NCBI GenBank assembly: GCA_903835235.1
Contig: CAILMF010000053.1
Location: 1 to 53,546 of the forward strand
Direction: 5' to 3'
From: an uncultured Rhodospirillales bacterium
GTDB lineage: Bacteria; Pseudomonadota; Alphaproteobacteria; Acetobacterales; Acetobacteraceae
DNA: 53,546 nt
Below are positions 32,425 through 44,285 of this stretch, piece by piece. Each line of letters begins with the position of its first letter. The first letter of the stretch is position 1. A program made the translations under genes and the position numbers. Below the pieces are notes generated by a model. It was not told where the DNA came from and searched no databases. It was given only the letters and a program-made list of their open reading frames with translations.

Positions 32425-35400
32425 TCAGCGCCGCCCGCCCACCGGGCCTTCGACAATGCCGAACAGCCCGCGCAGAAAGCCCGGCGTCAGCGCCGCCAGC
32501 GGGTTCATCGTCACCTGCGCCTGGTCCACCGGCCCCTGCACCCGCCAGGTGGCGGCGAACAGCCCGCCGCCGGTCTCCGGGCTGAAGATGCGGCCCAGCA
32601 CCGGGATATTCCCCAGCAGCGCGTTGAACATGTAGGCCGGCACGATGGTGCCCTCCAGTTCCAGCACGCTGCGCTGGCCGGGGCGTTCGCGCAGCACCCG
32701 GCCCTTCACCGTCAGCCCCAGGCTGGAGGAGAAGGCGCGCGCATCGGTCAGCTCCAGCGCCTCCGGCGTCAGCCGGAACGGCACCACGGCGCGGGCGAAG
32801 TTCAGCCCCGGCCCGCCCAGCGCATCCACCAGGCCGTACAGCGTCATCGCCTGCAAAATCTTGCCCACCGAGGGCGCGTCCCGCACCACGAAGCCGTCCA
32901 TCTCCGCGGTGCCCACCAGGGCCGCGCCGGGGCGGAGTTCCTCATAGACGGCGTTGACCGTCAGCCTTCCGCCCTGCACCGGCTGCACCAGGTCCAGCGC
33001 GCGCAGCAGCGCGCCGCCATCGGCCGCCTGCAACCGCAGCACCCGCTGCTCGCCGCGGGGCTGCAAGGTGGCCTCGAAGCCCGCATTGGGGCCGGTGGCG
33101 CCGGTGATGCGGGCTTCGCGCAGCAACCCTTGGGCGTCGCTGCGGGCGCGCAGCGCCAGGTTGGCCAGGTCGCGATCCACGCCCATGGTCACCCGCTCGA
33201 ACCGCAGGTCCAGCGCCAGCGGCGGGTTGGCGCCCTCCGGTTCAGCCGCGGGTTCGGCGCGGTTCGGCGCCGCGGCGCCGCCGGCGACATGGCCGCTGGG
33301 GCCGAAGATCGGGCGCAGGTCCAGCAACGGCCCGCGCAGCACCACCGACCACGGCGCGCCCGGCTGCACCGGCGGGCGGATATCGCCCGAGAGGCGGGAG
33401 CCGCCGAAGATGCTGTCGACCAGCTCCACCCGTTCCAGCCGGGCCTCCCGCCCGAAGCCGATACGGCCACGCAGCGCCAGTTCCAGCGCCTCCACCTTGA
33501 AGCTGTCCACCGCCTGCAACTGGTTGCCGTTCAGCCGCAGCACCACCTCCGCGCTGCCCGGCGTGCCCGCCGGCTTGGCCCAGCCGATCGGCGCCACCGC
33601 CAGCACCGCCTGGCGCAGGTCGGCGGCGATGTTGACGCTGCCCTGGCCGCCGCGGCGGCGTTCATACCGCACGTCCAGGCCAAGCGGCCCGGTCAGCAGC
33701 CGGCCGGGGTCCAGCCCCCATTGCACCAGCTCGCTGGCATCGGTGCGGGCGGTGACGCTGGCGCGCTCGATCACCTGGGTGGCCGGGCCGGCACGGAAAT
33801 CCATGTCCAGCGCAAGTCGCACCGGGGTGCCTTCCAGCCGGGCCTCGCCGCTCAGCTTCAGGCTGTCGGTGTCCACCGCCAGGTCCAGCGTGCCGCGGTC
33901 CAGGTCCTTGTCCAGCACCACATCCTGCAACCGGCCATCGGTGATCCGGCCGGCGGCGCGCAGCCGCAGCTGCTCCATCGGCATGTCGTTCAGCAGCGGA
34001 ATCGCCACGCTCAGCCGGGCCTCGGCCTGGCCGCCGCGCACGTTCAGCTCCAGCGGGCGCTTCTCGAACAGCTTGAGGCGCGGGTGGCGCAACAGGGCCA
34101 CCACCTCGGTCAGCGGGCCGCCGAGTTGGCTGACCAGGTCCATGTAGCCCGGCTCCACATCCAGCCCGTGGAACCGCACCGTGGCGTCGCGCGCCACCAG
34201 GGCGCCGGGCCGGCCTTCCGCATTGGCCTGGCGGGCGCCCTGGGCGCGGACGATGATCTCGGCATTGTTGAACTCGATGGTGCCGCTGCCGCCGACCAGG
34301 GGCGGCACCGGCCGCAGCCAGTGCACCGTCACGTCCTGGGCCTCGGCGTTGCCGGTCAGGGCGGTCATCTCGAAGCCGTCCAGCCGGGCCGGCAGCCGGG
34401 CGGCCAGGGTCCAGCGGCCGTTGCGGGCCTGGCCGGCGGTGAGGTTCTCGGTCAGCCAGCGGCGCGGCTTGGGGGCGATGCCGGCCGGCCAGCGGCGCGG
34501 CAGGTCGGCCAGGTCCAACTGGTCCAGGGCGGCATGGCCCAGCACCTGCCAGCCGGTGGCGTCGCGCGTCGCCTCGGCATCGGCGGTGATGCTGGTGGGC
34601 TCGCCCAGGGTGGTGGCGGATGGCGCGCCGCCGCCGGGGCGCGGCAGGCCGGGCAGGCGGATGGCCAGGCGTTCCAGCCGCACCAGCGCCGGGGTCGCGA
34701 CCACCGCCAGCTCCACGCTCTCGATCGGCGTGGCGTCGCCGGGCTCCAGCTGCACCGCGGGCTGGTCCAGCGCCAGCCGGGCCTCGGCCTGGCGCCAGTC
34801 CAGCGCGTCCAGGCTCTCCGGCAGGGTCAGCGCCAGGGTCACCGCGGCTTCCCGCAGCCGGCCGCCGAGCAGCCGGGGCAGCACTTCCGCCCGGATATCC
34901 GGCGCCGCCCAGTCCGGCCAGGCGCGGCGCAGCTCCGCCAGCGGCAGCGGCGCCAGGCTGGCCTGCACCCGGGCCTGCCAGCGGCCCTCCGCCAGCGCGG
35001 CCTGGCCGGTGGCCAGCAGCTCCGCGCCGGGGCGGTTGCCCTCGCCGGGCAGGCGCAGCCGGGCCTCGCGCAACTCCACCCGCTGGCCGTCGCCGGCGGC
35101 GGTCACGTCCAGCGCGGCAAAGGCCAGGCGGCGCCCCTGGCCCAGGTCAATCCGGCCGGCGCCGGCGGTCAGCCGGGCGCGGATGCCCGGCGGCGCGCCG
35201 CCGGCGTCGATATCGATGAAGGCGCCCAGGCTGATCGGCGCATCCAGCACCGAAAGCGGCGCCAGCTGCGGGATCGCCTGGGCCAGCTCCCGCGGGGAGA
35301 GCGCCGGCAGGGTCAGGCCGGCGGTCACCCGCATCGGGCTGCCCACCGCCTGGCCGGAAACCCGCACCGGCAGGTTCAGCTCGCCCAGCCGCAGCGTGGC

Positions 35401-36120
35401 CGCGCCATCCAGCACCAGGCCGCCGCTGGCCTCGCGGCGGATATCCAGGTTGGGGTCCAGCAGCGCCCAGGTGCGGCCCAGCCCCTGGTCCACCACCGTC
35501 ACCTCGCCGCCCACCAGGCGGATGCGGCGCAGCGCCGAGACGCTGCTGCGCTCGCTGGCCGGCTGCATCAGCGCGGCGAGCATCTGCAACGCGCCTTCCG
35601 CGGGGTTGCCGCCTGGGCTGCCTTCGCCCGGTGCCGTCGGCCCGGCCGGGCCGGCGCCGAGGGTGCCGAGGTCCAGCCCAACCTGGCCATCGGCGCCGCG
35701 GAACACCAGCACCGAGGGCCGGCGCAGCTCCACCGTGGCCGGCACCACGCGGCCGAGCAGCAGCGGCGCCAGGGCCAGGGTGGCGGCGGCGTCCGGCAGT
35801 TCCGCCCGCACCGCACCGCCCGAATCGACCACGCGCACGCCGCGCAACCGGATATCCAGCGGCGTGCCGGAGCCGTTGCGCCAGCCTTCCCAGGCAATGG
35901 CGGCCTCGCGCACCGTCAGCCGGGTGCCGGCGCCGTCCTGGTTCACCGCGCGTTCAAGCTGCCGTGCCAACACCGGCACCGGCAGCGGCCCCTGGTCCAG
36001 CCGCCAGGCCAGCCAGGCACCGCCCAGCGCCAGCGCCACCGCCAGGGCCATGACCCCGCGCGCCAGCCACTGCGCCGCCACCCGCATCCAACCAAGTGCT
36101 TGACCCGGCAACCGCTTCAC
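32425..36120 (-). CDS. YhdP/AsmA-like DUF3971 envelope protein
   Basis: A protein of about 1231 residues with one N-terminal transmembrane helix (about residues 20-40, VMALAVALALGGAWLAWRL) and a long beta-rich periplasmic body ending in the AsmA-type C-terminal domain (GLVDALGGPGLNFARAVVPF ... VLELEGTIVPAYMFNALLGNIPVLGRIF). AsmA/YhdP/TamB proteins are thought to bridge inner and outer membranes for phospholipid transport. I prefer the GTG at 36120 because GAGGGAAGG lies directly upstream; the ATG at 36087 is the alternative and lacks a ribosome site. It is divergent from glnE with only 17 bp between start codons if the GTG is used. Confidence 0.85.
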   Translation of the reverse strand: MKRLPGQALGWMRVAAQWLARGVMALAVALALGGAWLAWRLDQGPLPVPVLARQLERAVNQDGAGTRLTVREAAIAWEGWRNGSGTPLDIRLRGVRVVDSGGAVRAELPDAAATLALAPLLLGRVVPATVELRRPSVLVFRGADGQVGLDLGTLGAGPAGPTAPGEGSPGGNPAEGALQMLAALMQPASERSSVSALRRIRLVGGEVTVVDQGLGRTWALLDPNLDIRREASGGLVLDGAATLRLGELNLPVRVSGQAVGSPMRVTAGLTLPALSPRELAQAIPQLAPLSVLDAPISLGAFIDIDAGGAPPGIRARLTAGAGRIDLGQGRRLAFAALDVTAAGDGQRVELREARLRLPGEGNRPGAELLATGQAALAEGRWQARVQASLAPLPLAELRRAWPDWAAPDIRAEVLPRLLGGRLREAAVTLALTLPESLDALDWRQAEARLALDQPAVQLEPGDATPIESVELAVVATPALVRLERLAIRLPGLPRPGGGAPSATTLGEPTSITADAEATRDATGWQVLGHAALDQLDLADLPRRWPAGIAPKPRRWLTENLTAGQARNGRWTLAARLPARLDGFEMTALTGNAEAQDVTVHWLRPVPPLVGGSGTIEFNNAEIIVRAQGARQANAEGRPGALVARDATVRFHGLDVEPGYMDLVSQLGGPLTEVVALLRHPRLKLFEKRPLELNVRGGQAEARLSVAIPLLNDMPMEQLRLRAAGRITDGRLQDVVLDKDLDRGTLDLAVDTDSLKLSGEARLEGTPVRLALDMDFRAGPATQVIERASVTARTDASELVQWGLDPGRLLTGPLGLDVRYERRRGGQGSVNIAADLRQAVLAVAPIGWAKPAGTPGSAEVVLRLNGNQLQAVDSFKVEALELALRGRIGFGREARLERVELVDSIFGGSRLSGDIRPPVQPGAPWSVVLRGPLLDLRPIFGPSGHVAGGAAAPNRAEPAAEPEGANPPLALDLRFERVTMGVDRDLANLALRARSDAQGLLREARITGATGPNAGFEATLQPRGEQRVLRLQAADGGALLRALDLVQPVQGGRLTVNAVYEELRPGAALVGTAEMDGFVVRDAPSVGKILQAMTLYGLVDALGGPGLNFARAVVPFRLTPEALELTDARAFSSSLGLTVKGRVLRERPGQRSVLELEGTIVPAYMFNALLGNIPVLGRIFSPETGGGLFAATWRVQGPVDQAQVTMNPLAALTPGFLRGLFGIVEGPVGGRR

Positions 36121-36137
36121 GCCTTCCCTCGTACACA

Positions 36138-39134
36138 ATGCACAGCACCACCCCGTTGCCGGACCGCCTGCAACCCGCCTTCGACCCCGCAGCGGCCGAG
36201 CGCCTGCGGCAACGCTTCGCCGAGCGCGATGGTGCCGCGCGCAGCTTCGGCGCCAGCGCCGCGGGCTTGGCGCTGCTGAACACGCTGGGCGGCCACAGCC
36301 CCTACCTGGCCGACCTGGCGCTGCGCGAGGCGCCGACCCTGGCCCGGCTGGTGGAACGCGGCCCGGACGAGGCCCAGGCCCTGGCCATGGCGCCGCTGCG
36401 CCATGCCGACCCGGCGGCGGCACGCGACCAGGTGGCCGCACTGCTGCGCCAGGTGAAGCGGCAATCGGCGCTGATCATCGCCGTGGCCGATATCGCGGGC
36501 ATCTGGGGGCTGGACCAGGTCACGGGGGCGCTTTCGGACCTGGCCGAGGCCAGCATCGACTTCGCCTGTACCCATCTGCTGCTGGCCGCGGCGGAGCGCG
36601 GTGAGCTGCGGCTGCCCAATGGGAGCAGGCGAGACCCGAAGCTGGCCGGCAAGGGCAGCGGGTTGATCGTGCTCGGCATGGGGAAGCTGGGGGGGCGGGA
36701 GCTGAACTACTCCTCGGATGTCGACCTCATGCTGCTCTATGACCCGGATGCCGCAGCCTATCATAGGGATGCCGCCGGCGCTGCCTATGTCCGCCTGGGT
36801 CGCGACCTGGTCAAGTTGATGGAGGAACGGACCGCCGACGGCTACGTCTTCCGCACCGATCTTCGCCTGCGGCCGGACCCGGCGGCCACCCCCCTGGCGG
36901 TGAACCTGGGGGCAGCGCTGCAATACTATGAGACACTGGGGCAGAACTGGGAACGCGCCGCCATGATCAAGGCCCGCCCGGTGGCCGGCGACCGCGCCCT
37001 GGGGGAGAGCTTCCTGCGGGAGGTCCGGCCCTTCGTCTGGCGTCGCCACCTGGACTTCGCGGCCATGGCGGATATCCACAGCATCAAGCGGCAGATCCAT
37101 GTCCACAAGGGCGCCAAGGGCGCCGGCGCCACCATCGCCCTGGCCGGGCACGACGTGAAGCTGGGCCGTGGCGGTATCCGCGAGATCGAGTTCACCGCCC
37201 AGGTATTGCAGTTGATCTGGGGTGGGCGGGACCCTGCCCTGCGGGACCCGACCACGCTGGGCGCGCTTTCCCTGCTGGCCGCCGCCGGCAAGATGGACCG
37301 CCGCGCCGCCGCCGACCTGGCCGACGCCTATGTGTTCCTGCGCCAGCTGGAACATCGCATCCAGATGGTGGACGACCGCCAGACCCACCGGCTGCCGGAA
37401 TCGGCGGAAGGCTTGCAGCGGATCGCCAGCTTCATGGGCTATGGCCTGGGCGCCGAGGGGCTGGCCGGCTTCACCAGCGCCTTCATGGGCCACCTGGCCC
37501 GGGTGGAACGGCACTACGCCCAGCAATTCGAGAGTGCGCCGGCGCTGAGCGGCCCGGCCGGCAAGGGCGGCGCCGATGGCAAGGGCAACCTGGTCTTCAC
37601 CGGGGTGGAGGACGACCCGGAGACGCTGGCGACCCTGGCCGGCATGGGCTTCGCCGAGCCGGGCTCGGTGGCGGCGATGGTGCGCGGCTGGCACCACGGC
37701 CGCCCGCGCGCCACCCGCAGCGCCCGGGCGCGGGAGCTGCTGACAGCCGTGATGCCGATGCTGCTGGCCGCCTTCGGCCGCCAGGCCGAGCCGGGCAAGG
37801 CGCTGGCGCGGTTCGACGTGATGCTGGGCCGGCTGCCGGCGGGGGTGCAGGTGCTGAGCCTGCTGCATCGCCACCCCGCCATGCTGGACCGGATCGCCGG
37901 CATCCTGGGCGCCGCGCCGGCGCTGGCCGACCACCTGGCGCAGAATGCCGCGGCGCTGGACGGGCTGCTGGCCGGCAGCTTCGCGCCCACCGGGGCGGAT
38001 GCCACGGGGGCGCAGATCGCCGCCCTGGTGAAGGAGGCGCGGCACCTGGAGGAAGCGCTGGAGGCGGCGCGGCGCCTGGCCTTCGAGCGGCGGTTCGAGA
38101 TCGACGCGGCTTCCCTGGAAGGCCGGTTGGACGTGGCCACCGCCGGCGCGCTGCGCAGCGACCTGGCCGATGCCGCGCTGGCCGCGCTGCTGCCGCGCAT
38201 CGGCGCCGACTTCGCCGAGCGCTACGGCCGCGTCGCCGGCGGGCAATTGGCGGTGGTGGCGCTGGGAAAACTGGGCGGGCGGGAGATGCTGCCGGGTTCC
38301 GACCTGGACCTGGTGCTGCTGTACGACCACGACCCCGAGGCCACCGAGAGCACCGGCGGCCCACGCAACCTGCCGGCCAGCCAGTATTTTATTCGTCTGG
38401 CGCAGCAATTCATCGGCGCCATCTCCTCGGCCGGGGCCGAGGGCCGGCTGTACGAGGTGGACATGCGGCTGCGGCCTTCTGGCAACAAGGGGCCGGTGGC
38501 GGTGCAGCTGGCGGGGTTCCAGGGCTATCATCAGGGCGAGTCCTGGACCTGGGAGCGCATGGCGCTGACCCGCGCCCGGGTGGTGGCGGGGCCGCCCGCC
38601 CTGCGCAAGCGCATTGCGGAGGTGCTGCGCGCCGCGTTGCTGCGCCCGGAAGCGCCCGGCAAGGTGCTGGCCGATGCCACCGCCATGCGCGCCCGGATGC
38701 TGAAGGACCTGCCGGCGGACGGCCCCTGGGACGTGAAGGCGATGCCCGGCGGCCTGGTGGAGGTGGAGTTCATCGCCCAGGCGCTGCAACTGGCGCATGC
38801 CCCGGCCAACCCCGGCGTGCTGGCCACCAATACCGCCGCCGCGCTGGAACGGCTGGGCGCCGCCGGGGTGCTGCCGCCCGAGGAAGCCGCGCTGCTGGTG
38901 CGGGCGGACCGGCTGTGGCTGGGCATCAGCGGCCTGGTCCGGCTGACCCAGGGCAAGCGCCGCGCCGAGACCCTGCCCGCCCCGGTGGCCGAGGCGCTGC
39001 TGCGCGGCGCCGCGCCGCTGCTGGGCGCGCCGGTGGCGGACCTGCCGGCGCTGCGGGCCCGGCTGGCCGAGGTGGCGGCCGAGGTGCGCGAGGTGTTCGA
39101 GCGCCGGGTCGGGGCGTTGCCGCCGCGGGGGTGA
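36138..39134 (+). CDS. glnE: Bifunctional glutamine synthetase adenylyltransferase/deadenylase
   Basis: A 998-residue GlnE that adds AMP to and removes it from glutamine synthetase in response to PII signals. Two nucleotidyltransferase domains are seen: the N-terminal (deadenylase) with GMGKLGGRELNYSSDVDLMLLYD near residues 179-202, and the C-terminal (adenylyltransferase) with ALGKLGGREMLPGSDLDLVLLYD near 708-731, each with the G-S...DxD metal site. The ATG at 36138 (MHSTTPLPDRLQP) is chosen; the earlier in-frame GTG lies within the AsmA-like gene. Its 3' end is echoed in degenerate repeats downstream. Confidence 0.96.
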   Translation: MHSTTPLPDRLQPAFDPAAAERLRQRFAERDGAARSFGASAAGLALLNTLGGHSPYLADLALREAPTLARLVERGPDEAQALAMAPLRHADPAAARDQVAALLRQVKRQSALIIAVADIAGIWGLDQVTGALSDLAEASIDFACTHLLLAAAERGELRLPNGSRRDPKLAGKGSGLIVLGMGKLGGRELNYSSDVDLMLLYDPDAAAYHRDAAGAAYVRLGRDLVKLMEERTADGYVFRTDLRLRPDPAATPLAVNLGAALQYYETLGQNWERAAMIKARPVAGDRALGESFLREVRPFVWRRHLDFAAMADIHSIKRQIHVHKGAKGAGATIALAGHDVKLGRGGIREIEFTAQVLQLIWGGRDPALRDPTTLGALSLLAAAGKMDRRAAADLADAYVFLRQLEHRIQMVDDRQTHRLPESAEGLQRIASFMGYGLGAEGLAGFTSAFMGHLARVERHYAQQFESAPALSGPAGKGGADGKGNLVFTGVEDDPETLATLAGMGFAEPGSVAAMVRGWHHGRPRATRSARARELLTAVMPMLLAAFGRQAEPGKALARFDVMLGRLPAGVQVLSLLHRHPAMLDRIAGILGAAPALADHLAQNAAALDGLLAGSFAPTGADATGAQIAALVKEARHLEEALEAARRLAFERRFEIDAASLEGRLDVATAGALRSDLADAALAALLPRIGADFAERYGRVAGGQLAVVALGKLGGREMLPGSDLDLVLLYDHDPEATESTGGPRNLPASQYFIRLAQQFIGAISSAGAEGRLYEVDMRLRPSGNKGPVAVQLAGFQGYHQGESWTWERMALTRARVVAGPPALRKRIAEVLRAALLRPEAPGKVLADATAMRARMLKDLPADGPWDVKAMPGGLVEVEFIAQALQLAHAPANPGVLATNTAAALERLGAAGVLPPEEAALLVRADRLWLGISGLVRLTQGKRRAETLPAPVAEALLRGAAPLLGAPVADLPALRARLAEVAAEVREVFERRVGALPPRG

Positions 39135-39292
39135 AGGGGCGGCCGTTTCGGCCGTTGCCGCCGCGGGGGTGGGCGGGCGCCGGCGGAGGCCACTGCCGCC
39201 ACGTGTTCGAGCGCCGCCTGGGGCCACTGCCGCCACGAGGATGAGCAGGCGCCGGCTGCGACCACTGCCGCCGCGGCGCGGCCGTTTCGGCC
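39093..39292. repeat. Degenerate duplications of the glnE 3' end with twin hairpins
   Basis: The 253-bp gap after glnE has no gene. GTGTTCGAGCGCCG of the glnE end (39093-39106) recurs at 39203-39216. The terminal GTTGCCGCCGCGGGGGTG (39116-39133) recurs exactly at 39154-39171, and three CACTGCCGCC variants follow at 39191, 39225 and 39263. Two identical 13-bp palindromes, GGCCG-TTT-CGGCC, lie at 39141-39153 and 39280-39292 and flank the array; they may act as terminators of glnE. Confidence 0.75.
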
Positions 39293-39387
39293 GAGGCCCG
39301 CGCACGACATCCGCTCCGGCTTCACAACCGGCTGAGGCAGCGGCGCCCGGCCAGACGTGGGCGCCGCACTACGATACTGCGTAGCCG

Positions 39388-40494
39388 ATGAGCCACCCTG
39401 AAGCCCCCGGCGCCCAACGCCTGGTGGAACTGGATGCGCTGCGTGGCCTGGCTGCGTTGTGCGTGCTGCTCTACCACGGCTGGTATTCCCAGCCGACGCA
39501 GCCCCTGGCGCTGTTCTGGCTGTTCCAGCACACGCCGCTGCATGTCATCACCTCCGGCCGCCAGCCGGTGGTGTTCTTCTTCGTGCTCAGCGGCTTCGTG
39601 CTGAGCCGTGCCATGCTGGCCGGCCGGCCGCCGGGCTGGGCCAATTACGCGCTTCAGCGCACGGTGCGGCTGGGGCTGCCGGTGGGCGCGGCGCTGGTCG
39701 CCTCCGTGGTGCTCTATGCCCTGGCCTGGCGCGCGCTGCCGCCGCCCTGGGCGGGCGGGATGTTCATGACCTCGGCAGTATGGACCGAGCCGCCCAGCGC
39801 CCTGGGGCTGCTGCGCCAGGCGCTGCTGCTGGGGCATGACGGCCAGGTCAGCCTGGACCCGGTGCTGTGGTCCCTCGTGCATGAATGGCGGGTTTCCCTG
39901 CTGCTGCCGGCGGTGCTGCTGTTCCGTGGCCGGCCGTGGCGGCTGCTGGCGGTGGGCCTGGGCGCCTGGGCACTGGCCACGGCGCTGGGCGCGCGGGACC
40001 AGGCCGTGGCCCTGGGGGCAGACCTGGCCGGGACCCTGCTGGCCACGCTGTACTTCCTGCTGCCCTTCTGCGCCGGCGGGGCGCTGGCGCTGGCCCGGCT
40101 GCCGGCGCTGCCGGGCTGGGCGCGGGTGGCGCTGGGCCTGGCGCTGGTGCCGCTGACCATGACCAACAACGACCTGGTGGGCGTGTTGGCCTCGGTGGTG
40201 CTGATCGTGCTGGCGCTGCGGCCGGGGCCGCTGCTGGCCTGGCTGCGCTGGCCGGCGGTGGCCTGGTTGGGCAAGGTCTCCTTCAGCCTGTACCTGATCC
40301 ACCTGCCGCTGCTGGCCGCGCTGGTGCAGGCGCTGGGCGGGGTGGTTTCGCAGAGCGTGGCGGTGGCGCTGGGCATGGTGCTTTCGTTGCCCGCGGCGGC
40401 GCTGCTGCACCGTGGGGTGGAACGGCCGGCGCATCGGCTGGCCAAGCGGATCGCCGCCTGGCGCCAGCCGCGGCCGGTTTTGGATGCCGCCTGA
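39388..40494 (+). CDS. Acyltransferase family 3 membrane protein
   Basis: A 368-residue integral membrane O-acyltransferase (OatA/NodX/acyltransferase_3 family). It starts with the family hallmark RLVELDALRGLAALCVLLYHGW, in which the conserved Arg and His are expected for catalysis, and ends with WLGKVSFSLYLIHLPLL. About ten hydrophobic helices are visible. These proteins O-acetylate or O-succinylate exported polysaccharides or lipids at the inner membrane. No other polysaccharide gene adjoins it; bcp follows after 65 bp. Confidence 0.9.
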   Translation: MSHPEAPGAQRLVELDALRGLAALCVLLYHGWYSQPTQPLALFWLFQHTPLHVITSGRQPVVFFFVLSGFVLSRAMLAGRPPGWANYALQRTVRLGLPVGAALVASVVLYALAWRALPPPWAGGMFMTSAVWTEPPSALGLLRQALLLGHDGQVSLDPVLWSLVHEWRVSLLLPAVLLFRGRPWRLLAVGLGAWALATALGARDQAVALGADLAGTLLATLYFLLPFCAGGALALARLPALPGWARVALGLALVPLTMTNNDLVGVLASVVLIVLALRPGPLLAWLRWPAVAWLGKVSFSLYLIHLPLLAALVQALGGVVSQSVAVALGMVLSLPAAALLHRGVERPAHRLAKRIAAWRQPRPVLDAA

Positions 40495-40559
40495 CCCCCT
40501 GGTTGACGCCGGCGCCGGGCTGCCAAGATGCTGCGGCAGCAACCAGGAGAGTTCGGGCG

Positions 40560-41027
40560 ATGACCGAGATTGCGGAGGGCGCCGCGGCGCCGGCCTTCAC
40601 CATGCCGGCCAGCGGCGGGCGCAGCGCCAGCAGCGCGGCGCTGCAGGGCAAGCCCTACCTGCTGTACTTCTACCCCAAGGCGGATACGCCCGGCTGCACC
40701 ACCCAGGCCTGCGGCATCCAGGAAGCGCTGCCGCAGTTGGGCAAGCTGAAGCTGGAAGTGATCGGCGTTTCGCCCGACCCGGTGGCGAAGATAGAAAAAT
40801 TCGCCGCCAAGTACGGCCTGACCTTTCCGCTGGCGGCCGACGAGGACCACGCGGTGGCCGAAGCCTACGGCGTGTGGGTGGAAAAGAGCATGTACGGCAA
40901 GAAGTACATGGGCATGGAGCGCAGCAGCTTCCTGGTCGGCGCCGACGGGAAGGTGGTGAAGGTGTGGCGCAAGGTGAAGCCGGCGGAACACGCAGCCCAG
41001 GTGATGGAAGCGGCGCAGGGATTGTGA
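40560..41027 (+). CDS. bcp: Thiol peroxidase, PrxQ/Bcp type
   Basis: A 155-residue atypical 2-Cys peroxiredoxin that reduces hydrogen peroxide and alkyl peroxides in the cytosol. The peroxidatic C46 and resolving C51 lie in ADTPGCTTQAC, the C-x4-C spacing of the PrxQ group. The start at 40560 follows AGGAGAG. The long frame upstream is the shadow of the acyltransferase. Confidence 0.95.
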   Translation: MTEIAEGAAAPAFTMPASGGRSASSAALQGKPYLLYFYPKADTPGCTTQACGIQEALPQLGKLKLEVIGVSPDPVAKIEKFAAKYGLTFPLAADEDHAVAEAYGVWVEKSMYGKKYMGMERSSFLVGADGKVVKVWRKVKPAEHAAQVMEAAQGL

Positions 41028-41134
41028 TCTCGGCTTTAAGGGCTGCTTAGCGAAAAAGAGTCAGCATCCCATTCCACGGCACACAGCACAGGGGGAGAGA
41101 CAGCCTCTCCCCGGCCGCGGAAGAGGGACCGACC

Positions 41135-41305
41135 ATGGAGACCAGCCGCGACTGGGCTGACGACCTGCCTGGGCAGGCGCACCTGGATGACGCCCCGGTA
41201 CCGATGCACCTGCTGCACGCCCAGCAGTCCCGGGCGCAGCGGGACCGCATGCTGCTGCTGCTGCTGGCCTTCTTCGCCGTGGCGGTGGCGGCGAGCATGC
41301 TGTGA
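41135..41305 (+). CDS. 56-residue tail-anchored small membrane protein
   Basis: An ATG at 41135 preceded by AAGAGGGA at a good distance opens a 56-residue protein. Its first 38 residues are polar and acidic then basic (ending QQSRAQRDR), and the last 18 (MLLLLLAFFAVAVAASML) are one hydrophobic helix ending at the C-terminus, so it would be tail-anchored with the N-terminus in the cytoplasm. I do not recognise a family. It sits between bcp and ccrM; the 107 bp before it holds no other gene. Codon use fits the genome, supporting that it is real. Confidence 0.6.
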   Translation: METSRDWADDLPGQAHLDDAPVPMHLLHAQQSRAQRDRMLLLLLAFFAVAVAASML

Positions 41306-41325
41306 GAGCCTGATCCGCGAAGGCG

Positions 41326-43649
<2,324 letters not shown>

Positions 43650-43666
43650 GGGGGCGGTCCTTAGGG

Positions 43667-44107
43667 TCAGCGGTTGGCGGCGGCGGGGGCCAGGCGGGCC
43701 AGCACCTGGCGCGCCAGGTCCAGCAGCGGGGCGCGGTGCACCAGCACCACGATCGCCGCCATCACCCAGGTAAAGCACGCTTCCTTGAACAATTGGGCAC
43801 CATCCTCGTAGGGGTCCACGCCCAAGGGCGTGAACAGGTGGAAGAAGATCGCCCCGGTCATGATGCCCAGGGCAAACAGCCCACCGAAGGGCCGGGTCCG
43901 CGGGATCAGCACCAGCACGGCCGCCACCATCTCCATGCTGGCGACGAACAGCCGGAACGGCTTCTCGGGAATGCCGGACCAGGCGGAGAGCTTGTCGAAC
44001 ACCAGGGTCGGCCCGGCCAGCTTGTACTGCTCGTACCAGAGGAACTCATAGCCGATCCACAAGGCGGCGGCCCAGGCCAACAGGGTCAGGATACGGGTTT
44101 GGGTCAT
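43667..44107 (-). CDS. DoxX-like four-helix membrane protein
   Basis: A 146-residue protein with four hydrophobic segments (about residues 5-23, 50-70, 77-97 and 110-130) and the pattern YEQYKL...F......G.PE...R.FVA..E of DoxX/DoxD-like proteins. The ATG at 44107 has AGGAGA 7 bp upstream. Members are often part of oxidative- or thiol-stress regulons. The 178-bp gap to the divergent sigma factor carries a three-unit 33-bp array pointing toward this gene. Confidence 0.75.
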   Translation of the reverse strand: MTQTRILTLLAWAAALWIGYEFLWYEQYKLAGPTLVFDKLSAWSGIPEKPFRLFVASMEMVAAVLVLIPRTRPFGGLFALGIMTGAIFFHLFTPLGVDPYEDGAQLFKEACFTWVMAAIVVLVHRAPLLDLARQVLARLAPAAANR

Positions 44108-44154
44108 GGCGCGGTCTCCTCGCGGGCTTCCCCGTAGCGTGTCCTGGCCGGGCC

Positions 44155-44253
44155 GGGCGTTACAGCCCGGCGATGATTTTCCCCCTTGGGCGTTACAGCC
44201 CGGCGACGATTTTGCCCCTTGGGCGTTACAGCCCGGCGACGATTTTCCCGCGC
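44155..44253 (-). promoter_or_regulatory. Three-unit 33-bp array, possible tandem ECF promoters
   Basis: Three near-identical 33-bp units begin at 44155, 44188 and 44221. Read on the minus strand toward the DoxX-like gene, each contains GGGCTGTAAC (complement of 44225-44234, 44192-44201 and 44159-44168). In the distal unit TGTAAC is followed after 16 bp by CGTC and in the middle unit by CATC, the AAC...CGT pattern usual for ECF promoters. The unit nearest the gene keeps TGTAAC but has a different downstream sequence. The same 10-mer occurs once more before the anti-sigma gene. The regulatory meaning is inferred. Confidence 0.6.
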
Positions 44254-44285
44254 GGCCTTGCCCGCCATCGCCGGCCGGGCGAAGC

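Noticed and set aside
32365-36279. A 1304-codon plus-strand frame opposite the AsmA-like gene.
   Set aside because: Composition (Gln/Arg/His repeats) is that of an antisense shadow; the minus-strand protein has recognisable N- and C-terminal features.
44106-44285. N-terminal extension of the ECF sigma factor reading through the 33-bp repeats.
   Set aside because: It would translate a regulatory repeat as QPGDDF-like units; the ATG at 44286 gives the normal sigma factor length.
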